Part shown: one piece after another, positions 1 to 6,148 of the stretch | Position numbering within the stretch: position 1 is the stretch's first letter | Layout: every line of letters begins with the position of its first letter | Assembly: GCA_030146605.1 (NCBI GenBank) | Contig: JASLBO010000297.1 | Location: 1 to 8,577, forward strand | Length of the DNA stretch: 8,577 bases | DNA from: Sphingomonas sp. | Lineage (GTDB): Bacteria > Pseudomonadota > Alphaproteobacteria > Sphingomonadales > Sphingomonadaceae | Direction of reading: 5' to 3' | The notes under the pieces: model-generated | What the model was told of the DNA's origin: nothing | Seen by the model: only the letters and a program-made list of their open reading frames with translations | Database searches by the model: none | Position numbers and translations under genes: made by a program

Positions 1-328
1 GGTCGATGAACTGATCCGCGATCGTGAAGCTCCCCGGCGGCCGGTCCTCGACGAGGCTGCCCACCGACGACACCGCCAATATATCGGTGACCCCGAGCCG
101 CTTGAGCGCATCGACATTGGCGCGCGCGTTGAGCTCGGACGGGCTGATCCGGTGCCCGCGGCCATGCCGCGGCAGGAACGCGACCCGGACGTGCCCGACC
201 TGCCCGACGAAGCAGGCGTCGGACGGCCGCCCCCACGGGCTCGCCACCTCGATCCATTCGCCGCCTTCGACGCCCTCGACGTCGTACAGCCCCGATCCGC
301 CGATGATCCCGATCGTCCAGCCGCTCAT
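1..328 (-). CDS. mtnP: S-methyl-5'-thioadenosine phosphorylase, N-terminal part (cut by window edge)
   Basis: This cytosolic enzyme of methionine salvage splits 5'-methylthioadenosine with phosphate into adenine and 5-methylthioribose-1-phosphate. About 109 N-terminal residues are present; the rest lies left of position 1. The reading is hand-translated from the minus strand. It opens MSGWTIGIIGGSGLYDV, the phosphate-binding GGSGLY motif at residues 10-15. It continues with PWGRPSD (about 32-38), the MTAP/PNP-family signature FLPRHGRGHRISPSELNAR (about 53-71) and the serine-rich VSSVGSL (about 85-91). The ATG at 326-328 overlaps the permease stop as ATGA, so translation is probably coupled and the two genes share a transcript. 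The family (MTAP subgroup of PNP/MTAP phosphorylases) is clear. Whether the enzyme prefers methylthioadenosine or methylthioinosine cannot be told from the visible part. Confidence 0.93.
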   Translation of the reverse strand, partial: MSGWTIGIIGGSGLYDVEGVEGGEWIEVASPWGRPSDACFVGQVGHVRVAFLPRHGRGHRISPSELNARANVDALKRLGVTDILAVSSVGSLVEDRPPGSFTIADQFID

Positions 329-1752
329 GCCGTCCCCTTGTCCACGTTGCGCCGCGCCCAGCCGAAATAGAGCAGCAGCCCGATCCCGTTCCACGCCCCG
401 AACAGCAATTGCGTCTGATGCGGCAGGCTCATGAAAAGATAGAGACAGCCGAACGCCGCGCCGAGCCCGACCAGCCAGGCCGCGGGCGCGCGGAACGGCC
501 GCACCGCTTGCGGAGCCCGTCGCCGCATCACCAGCATGCAGATGCCGACCGCGGCAAAGGCGGTCAGCGTGCCGGCATTGGCCAATGCGGCGATCTGGTC
601 GATCGGGAAGAACGCCGCGAAGAAGGTCACCACGCCCGCCGTGAAGATCGTGATCCGCACCGGGGTTCCGCGCCGCGACACCGTCGCCAGGCCGGCAGGC
701 AGCATATGATCGCGCGCCATCACGAAGAAGATCCGGCTCTGGCCGTACAGGAAGGCGAGGATCACCGTCGGCAGTGCGATCACCGCCGATGCGGCGAGGA
801 AAGCGGCGGTGCGCGGCTGGCCGATTTCACGCAGGATCAGTGCGAGCGGCTCGGGGCTGTCGGCAAACCGCGTATAGCTGAGCGCTCCCACGGCGGCGAA
901 CGCCACCAGCATGTAGATCACGACGCACCCGATCATCGAACCGACGATCCCGATCGCGAGATCGCGGCTGGGATTCTTCGCCTCCTCCGCCGCGGTCGAG
1001 ATCGCATCGAAGCCGTAAAATGCGAAGAAGATGATCGCGGCGGCCGCCATCACCCCGCGCTCGACCCCGTCGGCGCTCATCTGCTTGGTAAAGCCGAACG
1101 GCGCGAAGGGCTCGAAATTGGCGCTGTCGAAATGCGGCAATGCCACTGCGACGAATATGGCGAGCGCGATCAGCTTGACCACGACCAGCACCGCATTGAG
1201 CGTCGCGCTTTCCCGCGTGCCGACGATCAGCAGCCCCGCGACGACCGCGACGATGAACAACGCGGGCACATTGACGCCCCATTCCACCACCTGCCAGCCC
1301 GCCATCACCGGCCCATTGGTCAGCGCGGCGGGGAGATGCACGCCGAGGCTCTCGAGAAAGCCGACCGAATAGCCCGACCAGCCCACCGCCACCGTCGCGA
1401 CGACGAGCGTATATTCGGCGAGCAGGCTCCATCCGACCACCCAGGCGATGACCTCGCCCAGCACGACATAGCTGTAGGTATAGGCGCTGCCCGACGCCGG
1501 GATCATCGTCGCCATCTCGGCATAAGCCAGCGCCGCGCATGCGCAGATCGCGCCTGCCACGACGAACGACAGGATCACCGCGGGACCCGCCCGATCCGCG
1601 CCGACGCCGATCAGCGTCAGGATGCCCGTCCCGACGATGGCACCGACCCCGAGCGCGACGAGATGCGGCCACGACAGGGTGCGCTGGAGGCGATGCGCCT
1701 CCGGCCGATCCGCCTCCGCGACGATCTGCTTCAGGCGAAACAGGCTGGCCAT
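325..1752 (-). CDS. APC-superfamily amino-acid permease (cationic amino-acid transporter/YfnA-like)
   Basis: Inner-membrane amino-acid transporter of 475 residues, a normal length for the 12-helix APC fold. Residues 1-27 are a polar cytoplasmic N-terminus. The first helix carries GAIVGTGIL (37-45), the unwound substrate-binding glycine motif of APC carriers. AEMATMIPASGSAYTY (78-93) is the conserved loop before helix 3. FFAFYGFDAISTAAEEAKNP (242-261) is the helix 6/loop signature of the CAT (2.A.3.3) family. Further hydrophobic segments run to about residue 465. The ATG at 1752 has a strong Shine-Dalgarno AAGGAGG (1762-1768) nine bases upstream. The stop overlaps the mtnP start by four bases, so uptake and methionine salvage may be linked; the actual substrate cannot be read from sequence. 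Family assignment is firm and specificity is open. Confidence 0.93.
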   Translation of the reverse strand: MASLFRLKQIVAEADRPEAHRLQRTLSWPHLVALGVGAIVGTGILTLIGVGADRAGPAVILSFVVAGAICACAALAYAEMATMIPASGSAYTYSYVVLGEVIAWVVGWSLLAEYTLVVATVAVGWSGYSVGFLESLGVHLPAALTNGPVMAGWQVVEWGVNVPALFIVAVVAGLLIVGTRESATLNAVLVVVKLIALAIFVAVALPHFDSANFEPFAPFGFTKQMSADGVERGVMAAAAIIFFAFYGFDAISTAAEEAKNPSRDLAIGIVGSMIGCVVIYMLVAFAAVGALSYTRFADSPEPLALILREIGQPRTAAFLAASAVIALPTVILAFLYGQSRIFFVMARDHMLPAGLATVSRRGTPVRITIFTAGVVTFFAAFFPIDQIAALANAGTLTAFAAVGICMLVMRRRAPQAVRPFRAPAAWLVGLGAAFGCLYLFMSLPHQTQLLFGAWNGIGLLLYFGWARRNVDKGTA

Positions 1753-1779
1753 GTGCGCTCCCCTCCTTGGTCGCGAAAG

Positions 1780-1807
1780 GTGATAACGCCTTACCTGCGC
1801 CGCACAA
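1780..1807 (-). promoter_or_regulatory. Possible sigma70-type promoter of the permease-mtnP operon
   Basis: On the minus strand a TTGTGC box (1802-1807) is followed after 16 bases by TATCAC (1780-1785), 3/6 and 4/6 matches to the consensus. Transcription would start near 1773, just ahead of the Shine-Dalgarno at 1762-1768. The 151-bp gap to the divergent rhodanese gene must hold promoters for both genes. I saw no better candidate for the permease and none convincing for the rhodanese gene. Confidence 0.3.
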
Positions 1808-1903
1808 CCGCCGTCGCCCCCAGGAGAAAGCGGTGCCGGCGTGGTTCAGGCCCGGTGCAGCCATGGCCTGCGATCGTTACGGCCTCGATCCACGGAGACT
1901 TCG

Positions 1904-2383
1904 ATGCTGCTCCCCGCCTTGGCCTTGCTCCTCGCCGTCCCCGACGATCCCGCGCCCAACCCGCAGATCGACTATGCCGCCTTCGCCGCGCTCACCGGCA
2001 ACGTACGCCAGCGCCGTGACGAACGGCTTCTCGGTCTGGCTGCGTTCAAGGCGAAGGCAGCCGAGAAGGGCGCGCTGATCCTCGATGCCCGCTCGGCGGA
2101 CAAGTTCGCCGCGGGACATATCGCCGGCGCGGTCAACCTGCCGCTCACCGACTTCACTGCCGGGGCTCTGGCAGAGGCGCTCGGGCCCGATCGCAGCCGG
2201 CCGATCCTGATCTATTGCAACAACAATTTTTCGAACGACCGCGCGCCGGTGCCGCTCAAGAACGCGGCGCTCGCGCTCAACATCCAGACCTTCATCAACC
2301 TCGTCGGCTATGGTTATGCCAATGTCTGGGAGCTGGGCGAGGTGGTGGATCTCGACGATCCGAAGGTGGGGTGGGTGCGCTAA
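1904..2383 (+). CDS. Small rhodanese-like protein with probable N-terminal export signal
   Basis: A 159-residue single-domain rhodanese-like protein. Such proteins bind or transfer sulfane sulfur on an active-site cysteine; the substrate here is unknown. The N-terminus MLLPALALLLAVPDD is a short hydrophobic segment suggesting export or anchoring, but there is no clear AxA cleavage site. ILDARSADKFAAGHIAGAVNLP (58-80) is the typical DxR/GHIxGAxxLP rhodanese strand-helix region. The active-site cysteine is C105 in IYCNNNFSNDR, followed by a GYGYANVWEL stretch (135-144). The loop CNNNFS differs from the usual six-residue CxxGxR loop. The ATG at 1904 is chosen because GGAG (1894-1897) lies six bases upstream; an in-frame ATG at 1841 would precede the hydrophobic segment with 21 basic residues and has no ribosome site. 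The gene is divergent from the permease. Confidence 0.85.
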   Translation: MLLPALALLLAVPDDPAPNPQIDYAAFAALTGNVRQRRDERLLGLAAFKAKAAEKGALILDARSADKFAAGHIAGAVNLPLTDFTAGALAEALGPDRSRPILIYCNNNFSNDRAPVPLKNAALALNIQTFINLVGYGYANVWELGEVVDLDDPKVGWVR

Positions 2384-2392
2384 CCACGCCCC

Positions 2393-2408
2393 TCCCTGCT
2401 GGCAGGGA
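2393..2408 (+). terminator. Short hairpin after the rhodanese gene
   Basis: TCCCTG, loop CTGG, CAGGGA form a perfect 6-bp stem nine bases after the rhodanese stop codon. No T-run follows, so it is at best a weak or Rho-assisted terminator. It could equally be a chance dyad. Confidence 0.3.
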
Positions 2409-2419
2409 AACGCCACGCG

Positions 2420-2602
2420 TCAGGCGAGCAACTCCTCGGTCACCCGGCCCGCCAGCCGCTGCAGCTCGGTGCGCGCTTCGGGCAGCAGCTGCGCCCGCGG
2501 CAAATTGTCGATCGCGCACAGCGCGCCCAGTACCTGCCCGCATGGCGCGATCAGCGGCGCGCCGACGTAGACCCTAATCGCGGGTAACGCGCTGTCTCCG
2601 AA
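2420..2602 (-). pseudogene. C-terminal remnant of a GAF-domain protein
   Basis: Hand translation of the minus strand gives 60 open residues ending in TGA (2420-2422). They include VYVGAPLIAPCGQVLGALCA followed by IDNLPR, which is the beta-strand core YxGAPL...G..LGxLCxID of GAF sensor domains, then a helix ending RLAGRVTEELLA. The frame is closed on the upstream side by TAG (2603-2605), no ATG or well-placed start codon exists, and the first half of the GAF fold is missing. Beyond it lie only a hairpin and the end of fadL, so the missing part is not nearby. I read it as the decayed 3' end of a GAF-domain protein, perhaps a GAF-HWE kinase or stand-alone GAF protein. An alternative is a very short expressed peptide, which nothing here supports. 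Confidence 0.72.
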
Positions 2603-2613
2603 CTATCCCATGC

Positions 2614-2640
2614 CGCCGCCGCAACGAGTTTGCGGCGGCG
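2614..2640 (-). terminator. GC-rich hairpin downstream of fadL
   Basis: An 11-bp perfect stem (CGCCGCCGCAA / TTGCGGCGGCG) with a 5-base loop begins ten bases after the fadL stop. There is no T-run on either side, so it is a likely 3'-end stabiliser or Rho-type terminator rather than a textbook intrinsic one. It also marks the boundary between fadL and the GAF remnant. Confidence 0.5.
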
Positions 2641-2649
2641 ATCCGGTCC

Positions 2650-3951
2650 TCAGAAGCGCATGCGGCCGCCGAGCGAGAATACCAGAGCGCGTGCGTCGGT
2701 GAGCGTGCCCGAGGTCAGGATCGGCGTCTGCGCCGCGGTGCCCGGGTAGGCCGCGGTGATCCGGTCGATCGTCGTGTCCTCGAAATCGACATAATTGGCG
2801 CCCGCGTCGAGCGTGAAGGCGGGCGTCAGCTGGTAGGAGGCACCAACGCCGTAATTCCAGCGGTCCGAATCGGGCACGCGCGCGTCACGCTCGCCGTCGC
2901 GGGTCGGAGTCTGGGTGCGCTGGACGCCGGCGCGTAGCGTCAGCTTCTGCGACGCGGCATAGTCGAAGCCGGTCGCGAGGCTCCACGTGTCGCGATAATT
3001 TTCGGGGATCGCCTGGTTGACCGGCGCGCCGAGCCGGATCGCGTCGAACTTGCTCCACTGATAATGCACCGCCTGCCCGTTGAGCGTGAACTTGTCGCTC
3101 AACCGCCAGCGCCCGCCGACGATCACCAGCGCCGGGGTGTAGAAATTCGCCGTGATGTCCGACAGCGACATGTTCGAGCCCGCGAGCGGCCCGACGAGCC
3201 CGCTTACCTCGAGGTCACCCTTCAGATTGTGCTTGATCGCCGATTTGTAGCTCATCCCGATCGTCACGGCGTCATTGTGCATCTGGAAGCCCGCGCTCCA
3301 GCCGAGGTCCCAGCCGTTGCCCTTCAGCTCCTGCTTTCCGTCGGGCAGCGCGGCCGAGACGTTGGGCAGTGCATTGGCGAGGCTGGCATCGGTATATTCG
3401 ACATTGACCCCGGCGCCGACGCGCAGCCAGTCGGTCACCGCCACGGCGAGCGACGGCTGGATGTCGATCGTGCGCAGCTGGGTCTTGAGCGCGCTGTAGC
3501 GGGCCCAGCTGGTCTCGGGATAATCGGTGGTGAAGCTGTAGGGCGAAGTCACCGCAAGCCCGATCGCGACGCGGTCGCCGAGCGGAAACGCGATCGCGCC
3601 CGACGGCAGCACGCCCTTGTTGATCGGGTTGCGCGTCGTCGCGTCGCCGCCGACCGGCGCAAAGGTCCCGCCGGGGCGGCGGATCAGTGTGCCGGTGTCG
3701 CTCACTTCGCCGCGCGGCAGGATCAGCGAGGCGCTGATCGTCGCTTCGCCTTCGGTGGCGCCGGCGATCGAGGCGGGATTCCACCACAGCGACGCGGCGC
3801 CGGTATCGGCGACCTCGCCGGAAAAGGCGCGCCCGGCGGCACGGGCCGACTGTTCCTGGAGGTAAAAGGCCTGGGCGTTGGCCGAGGCGGCGAAACCGGC
3901 CGAGCCCGCCAGCGCGGTTGCGGCGACGAGCGAAAGCTTGAGAGTCGACAT
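2650..3951 (-). CDS. fadL: FadL/OmpP1-family outer-membrane long-chain fatty-acid transporter
   Basis: A 433-residue outer-membrane beta-barrel that lets long-chain fatty acids and similar hydrophobic compounds (possibly hydrocarbons) enter the cell. The N-terminus MSTLKLSLVAATALAGSAG is a Sec signal peptide, with likely cleavage after ANA (about residue 26) or AQA (about 28). The mature start FYLQEQSARAAGRAFSG and the following ASLWWNPASIAG, with the NPA motif at 58-60, are the FadL hatch-domain signature. Alternating amphipathic strands fill the rest, and the protein ends GGRMRF, a terminal aromatic residue suitable for BAM insertion. The ATG at 3951 is chosen because AAGGA lies seven bases upstream and gives a clean signal peptide; an ATG 30 bases earlier adds MFRNAYKESR and would put the ribosome site inside the gene. 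DUF2147 lies 42 bp upstream on the same strand. Confidence 0.94.
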   Translation of the reverse strand: MSTLKLSLVAATALAGSAGFAASANAQAFYLQEQSARAAGRAFSGEVADTGAASLWWNPASIAGATEGEATISASLILPRGEVSDTGTLIRRPGGTFAPVGGDATTRNPINKGVLPSGAIAFPLGDRVAIGLAVTSPYSFTTDYPETSWARYSALKTQLRTIDIQPSLAVAVTDWLRVGAGVNVEYTDASLANALPNVSAALPDGKQELKGNGWDLGWSAGFQMHNDAVTIGMSYKSAIKHNLKGDLEVSGLVGPLAGSNMSLSDITANFYTPALVIVGGRWRLSDKFTLNGQAVHYQWSKFDAIRLGAPVNQAIPENYRDTWSLATGFDYAASQKLTLRAGVQRTQTPTRDGERDARVPDSDRWNYGVGASYQLTPAFTLDAGANYVDFEDTTIDRITAAYPGTAAQTPILTSGTLTDARALVFSLGGRMRF

Positions 3952-3993
3952 TCTAGATTCCTTGTACGCGTTACGAAACAAACAGGCGGCGCG

Positions 3994-4404
3994 TCAGCGC
4001 ACGCGGGTCCAGGTCTGGGTCTTGCAGAACGGCTTGAACACGCAGCCGCGCACCTTGAGCTGGTCGGTGCCAACGGGCGTCACGTCCGAGCCATAGGTCT
4101 TGCCGTCCTCGGCATTGTAGATCTTGCCGCCGGTCCAGCCGGCGCCGCTCCGCGTGAAGCCGTTCAGGATCGGGAGCCCGCGCAGCGGCCGGTTGCGCAG
4201 CGCCGCGTTCGAATTCCTGGTATCCTTGAGGTTCGGATTCGTCCGGAGCGCGTCCGAGGTCAGGACCCGGCCGCAGATCGACGCGCCGCAGCGCTGGATC
4301 TCGACGATCCCGCCGCGCGTCTCGGTCTTCCAGCGGCCGACCGCCGCGTCGGTCGATTGCGGGCTGGCCGCCGCAAGGCTCAGTCCAATCAAGGTAAGCA
4401 ACAT
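3994..4404 (-). CDS. DUF2147 periplasmic protein
   Basis: A secreted 136-residue DUF2147 protein. Function is unknown for the family; lipocalin-like binding has been proposed for related folds, but nothing here identifies a ligand. A short signal peptide, MLLTLIGLSLAAASP, comes first. GRWKT (23-27) and GGIVEIQRCGASICGRV (31-47) open the domain. GLPILNGF (77-83), GGKIYNAEDGKTY (92-104) and LKVRGCVFKPFCKTQTWTRV (116-135) are the usual conserved blocks. Two cysteine pairs (39/44 and 121/127) suit periplasmic disulfides. Two ATGs lie close together. The second (4402-4404) is preferred because GAGAGG (4411-4416) sits six bases before it, whereas it abuts the first at 4410. Same strand and 42 bp ahead of fadL, so probably co-transcribed; an envelope or lipid-related role is inferred only from that. 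Confidence 0.88.
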   Translation of the reverse strand: MLLTLIGLSLAAASPQSTDAAVGRWKTETRGGIVEIQRCGASICGRVLTSDALRTNPNLKDTRNSNAALRNRPLRGLPILNGFTRSGAGWTGGKIYNAEDGKTYGSDVTPVGTDQLKVRGCVFKPFCKTQTWTRVR

Positions 4405-4492
4405 AGTCATCCTCTCGACACGCCCTGCCGTATCGCGGGCGCGATCGACAGCGGCTCATGGCAGCGACCCGACGGCGAGCGTCGAAGGACGC

Positions 4493-4517
4493 AACCGCGA
4501 GGTAGCGCGCTGGTTCC
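4493..4517 (-). promoter_or_regulatory. EcfG-like (general stress) promoter candidate for DUF2147-fadL
   Basis: On the minus strand GGAAC (4513-4517) is followed after 16 bases by GGTT (4493-4496). The alphaproteobacterial general-stress sigma EcfG recognises roughly GGAAC-N16/17-CGTT, so the -35 is exact and the -10 differs by one base. It overlaps a small dyad, TGGTT-CCA-AACCA (4511-4523). The whole gap 4405-4570 has no gene and no good sigma70 promoter that I can see. Confidence 0.35.
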
Positions 4518-4570
4518 AAACCAAACTGACCGAAATATGGCCGTTTGCGTCCGCGGTATGTCGGGGACAG

Positions 4571-5950
4571 TCAGTCGGGCGCGAAGCTGAACGGCGTCAC
4601 GCCGCCCTCGCGCTCGATCGACGGGAGCATCGCCCGTCCCGCCGGCGGCGCCGAACGCTGCGGGCAATCGGGGCGGGTGCAGGCCCGGCAGCCCAGCCCG
4701 ATCGGCATCGCATGCCCGGCAAGGTCGCGCCCCGCCGCTACGGCAAGCGTCCGGGCATCGCCCGCCGCGAGCCCGACCCCGATCGCAAAGCGCGCGGGAA
4801 TGCGCGTCACCCGGGCACCTTGCGGCTGGACGGCACGCGCCAGGGTGAACCAGCGCGTACCGTCCTCGAGCTCGACGAGCTGACTGACCGTCTCGTCCCG
4901 GGCAAAGGCGTCGAAAATATTCCACAAGGGGCAGAGCCCCGGCCCTTCGACCAGGGCCGAGGCGCTCGCCCCGGCATAGCGCTTCGAAATCTGCCCCGCA
5001 CGATCGACTCGCAGCAGGAAGAAGGGCAGCCCGCGCGCGCCGACGCGCTGGAGCGTGGTCAGCCGGTGCGCGACCTGGCTGAAGCTCGCCCCGAAGCGCC
5101 GCTGGAGCAGCTCCACATCATAGCCGCTCGCCTCGCAGGCGCGCAGGAACCGCGCATAGGGCATCATCACCGCAGCGGCGAAATAGCCGGTGAGATGGCG
5201 CCGGTAGAGCCGCTCGGCGCCGCGATCGAGCGCGGCGCCCTTGACCAGCCCGTCGATTTCGCCCCGCGCCTCCTCGGCCAGCCGCTCGGCGAGCGCGAAG
5301 CTCCGCGCCGACGCGTCGAGCATCTCGGAAAGCTGGATCTGCCGCGCATGCAGATCGAGCCGCTTCATCCGGTCGGGCATCACATCGGCGGGGAGGATGC
5401 GGACGGCGAGCTGGTGCTTGACGCGCAGCCGCTCGGCCATCGCGCCGTAAAGATCGCCCGCCGCGATCCGCAGCTCGTCGGCCAGCGCCTCCGCCGCGGC
5501 GTCGAGATCGGCGAAATGATTGCGCCAGCGCTCGATCTCGCGGCGGACCTGCCGCCCGGCATCGTCGGGCTCCGTCGCGCCGGCCGCGCCGGCACCGATC
5601 CGGTCATAGGCGCGCGCGAACGCCTCGGCGCCACCCGGCGCGCCCGCCAGCCATTCCTCCAGCTGATGCCGGTCGATCTCGAGATCTCCGAACAGCGGAT
5701 CGGCCAGCCGCCGCCGCATCGCATCGGCGCCGCCGCCGGGATCGCTCGCCGCCAGCACGCGCGGGTCGAAATCATAGGTCTCGGCGAGCCGCAGCATCAG
5801 CCCTGCGGTCAGCGGGCGCTGGTTGCGCTCGATCAGGTTGAGATAGCTCGGCGACACCCCGAGCGCCTCGGCCATCGCGACCTGCGCGATCCCCAGCCGC
5901 CGCCGCAACCGCCGCACCGCATGCCCCGCGAAGATCTTGCGATCCGCCAC
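4571..5950 (-). CDS. RamB/PrpR/ScfR-type short-chain fatty acyl-responsive transcriptional regulator
   Basis: A 459-residue DNA-binding regulator. Family members (Corynebacterium RamB, Mycobacterium PrpR) control glyoxylate and methylcitrate genes and respond to acyl-CoA or acetate metabolism. Residues 10-66 are an XRE/Cro-type helix-turn-helix: LGIAQVAMAEALGVSPSYLN then IERNQRPLT. A middle region (about 150-315) resembles the IrrE/ImmA peptidase fold but lacks HExxH, so it is probably a non-catalytic sensor. The C-terminal domain has C340 in GLCPLWNIFDAF and CRACTRPDC (421-429), a cysteine set reported in this family to hold an Fe-S cluster; that role is inferred here. The start is GTG at 5950: an in-frame TGA lies just upstream and the helix-turn-helix needs this N-terminus. 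The ribosome site (AGGA, two bases away) is poorly spaced. It is divergent from aceA, so aceA is the obvious target. Confidence 0.9.
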   Translation of the reverse strand: MADRKIFAGHAVRRLRRRLGIAQVAMAEALGVSPSYLNLIERNQRPLTAGLMLRLAETYDFDPRVLAASDPGGGADAMRRRLADPLFGDLEIDRHQLEEWLAGAPGGAEAFARAYDRIGAGAAGATEPDDAGRQVRREIERWRNHFADLDAAAEALADELRIAAGDLYGAMAERLRVKHQLAVRILPADVMPDRMKRLDLHARQIQLSEMLDASARSFALAERLAEEARGEIDGLVKGAALDRGAERLYRRHLTGYFAAAVMMPYARFLRACEASGYDVELLQRRFGASFSQVAHRLTTLQRVGARGLPFFLLRVDRAGQISKRYAGASASALVEGPGLCPLWNIFDAFARDETVSQLVELEDGTRWFTLARAVQPQGARVTRIPARFAIGVGLAAGDARTLAVAAGRDLAGHAMPIGLGCRACTRPDCPQRSAPPAGRAMLPSIEREGGVTPFSFAPD

Positions 5951-5954
5951 TTTC

Positions 5955-5972
5955 CTACAGATCGTTGTTCAT
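5955..5972 (-). other. Five-codon leader ORF (MNNDL) ahead of the regulator
   Basis: ATG-AAC-AAC-GAT-CTG-TAG reads on the minus strand, with its own AGGA (5980-5983) seven bases before the ATG. Its stop lies four bases before the regulator's GTG start. The spacing is better than that of the GTG itself, so ribosomes may reach the regulator by re-initiation. It may also be coincidence. Confidence 0.35.
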
Positions 5973-6003
5973 GATACGTTCCTGAAAGACCAGCGACGAC
6001 AGG

Positions 6004-6009
6004 ATTGTA
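6004..6009 (-). promoter_or_regulatory. Possible -10 box of the regulator gene
   Basis: TACAAT on the minus strand matches the -10 consensus in 5 of 6 bases and would start transcription near 5997, giving a leader of about 47 bases that contains the MNNDL ORF. No -35 at standard spacing is obvious; TTGAAA (6024-6029) is only 14 bases away. The box overlaps the 15-bp palindrome, which suits autoregulation. Confidence 0.35.
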
Positions 6010-6020
6010 AATTATTTACA
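6006..6020. promoter_or_regulatory. Perfect 15-bp palindrome, candidate operator of the RamB/PrpR-like regulator
   Basis: TGTAAAT-T-ATTTACA has seven-base arms around one central base, in the most AT-rich stretch of the window, between the divergent regulator and aceA genes. It overlaps the regulator's candidate -10 box and lies about 48 bases upstream of the inferred aceA transcription start, so one bound protein could repress its own gene and activate aceA. It does not match the TTTGCAAA-like RamB/PrpR core reported in actinobacteria. A near-match to that core, TTTTCAAA, follows at 6023-6030. Confidence 0.5.
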
Positions 6021-6024
6021 TATT

Positions 6025-6054
6025 TTCAAATCGCGAAGCAGGCAAACCTACACT
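6025..6054 (+). promoter_or_regulatory. Possible aceA promoter
   Basis: TTCAAA (6025-6030, 4/6 match) and TACACT (6049-6054, 4/6 match) are spaced 18 bases apart. Transcription would begin near 6061, leaving a leader of about 88 bases to the aceA ATG. That leader has a weak hairpin (GACAA 6115-6119 with TTGTC 6131-6135) just before the Shine-Dalgarno. The weak boxes suit an activator-dependent promoter. Confidence 0.3.
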
Positions 6055-6148
6055 GAGACGCTGAACATCACAGCGAGTCCCTAGGCATATGAGCCAGCTT
6101 CCGCAACTTATCACGACAAGAACAACTCGTTTGTCAAGGAAGATACAG

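Noticed and set aside
409..2019. Long plus-strand open frame opposite the permease
   Set aside because: It mirrors the codon structure of a strong permease gene, is extremely rich in Arg, His and Asp, and has no family resemblance. It is a typical high-GC antisense shadow.
2310..2577. Plus-strand open frames after the rhodanese gene
   Set aside because: They overlap the rhodanese end in another frame and run antisense to the GAF remnant; no ribosome site or recognisable domain.
3064..5974. Long plus-strand open frames opposite fadL, DUF2147 and the regulator
   Set aside because: The minus-strand genes are clear family members; the antisense frames are low-complexity Arg/Gly/Ala-rich and lack ribosome sites.
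6111..6119. TTATCACGA as a DnaA box
   Set aside because: It differs from TTATCCACA at several key positions and stands alone, so no origin is indicated.
6089..6148. N-terminal 20-residue extension of isocitrate lyase
   Set aside because: No ribosome site precedes it, while a good AAGGA precedes 6149, and family proteins start near MTIAFDD.
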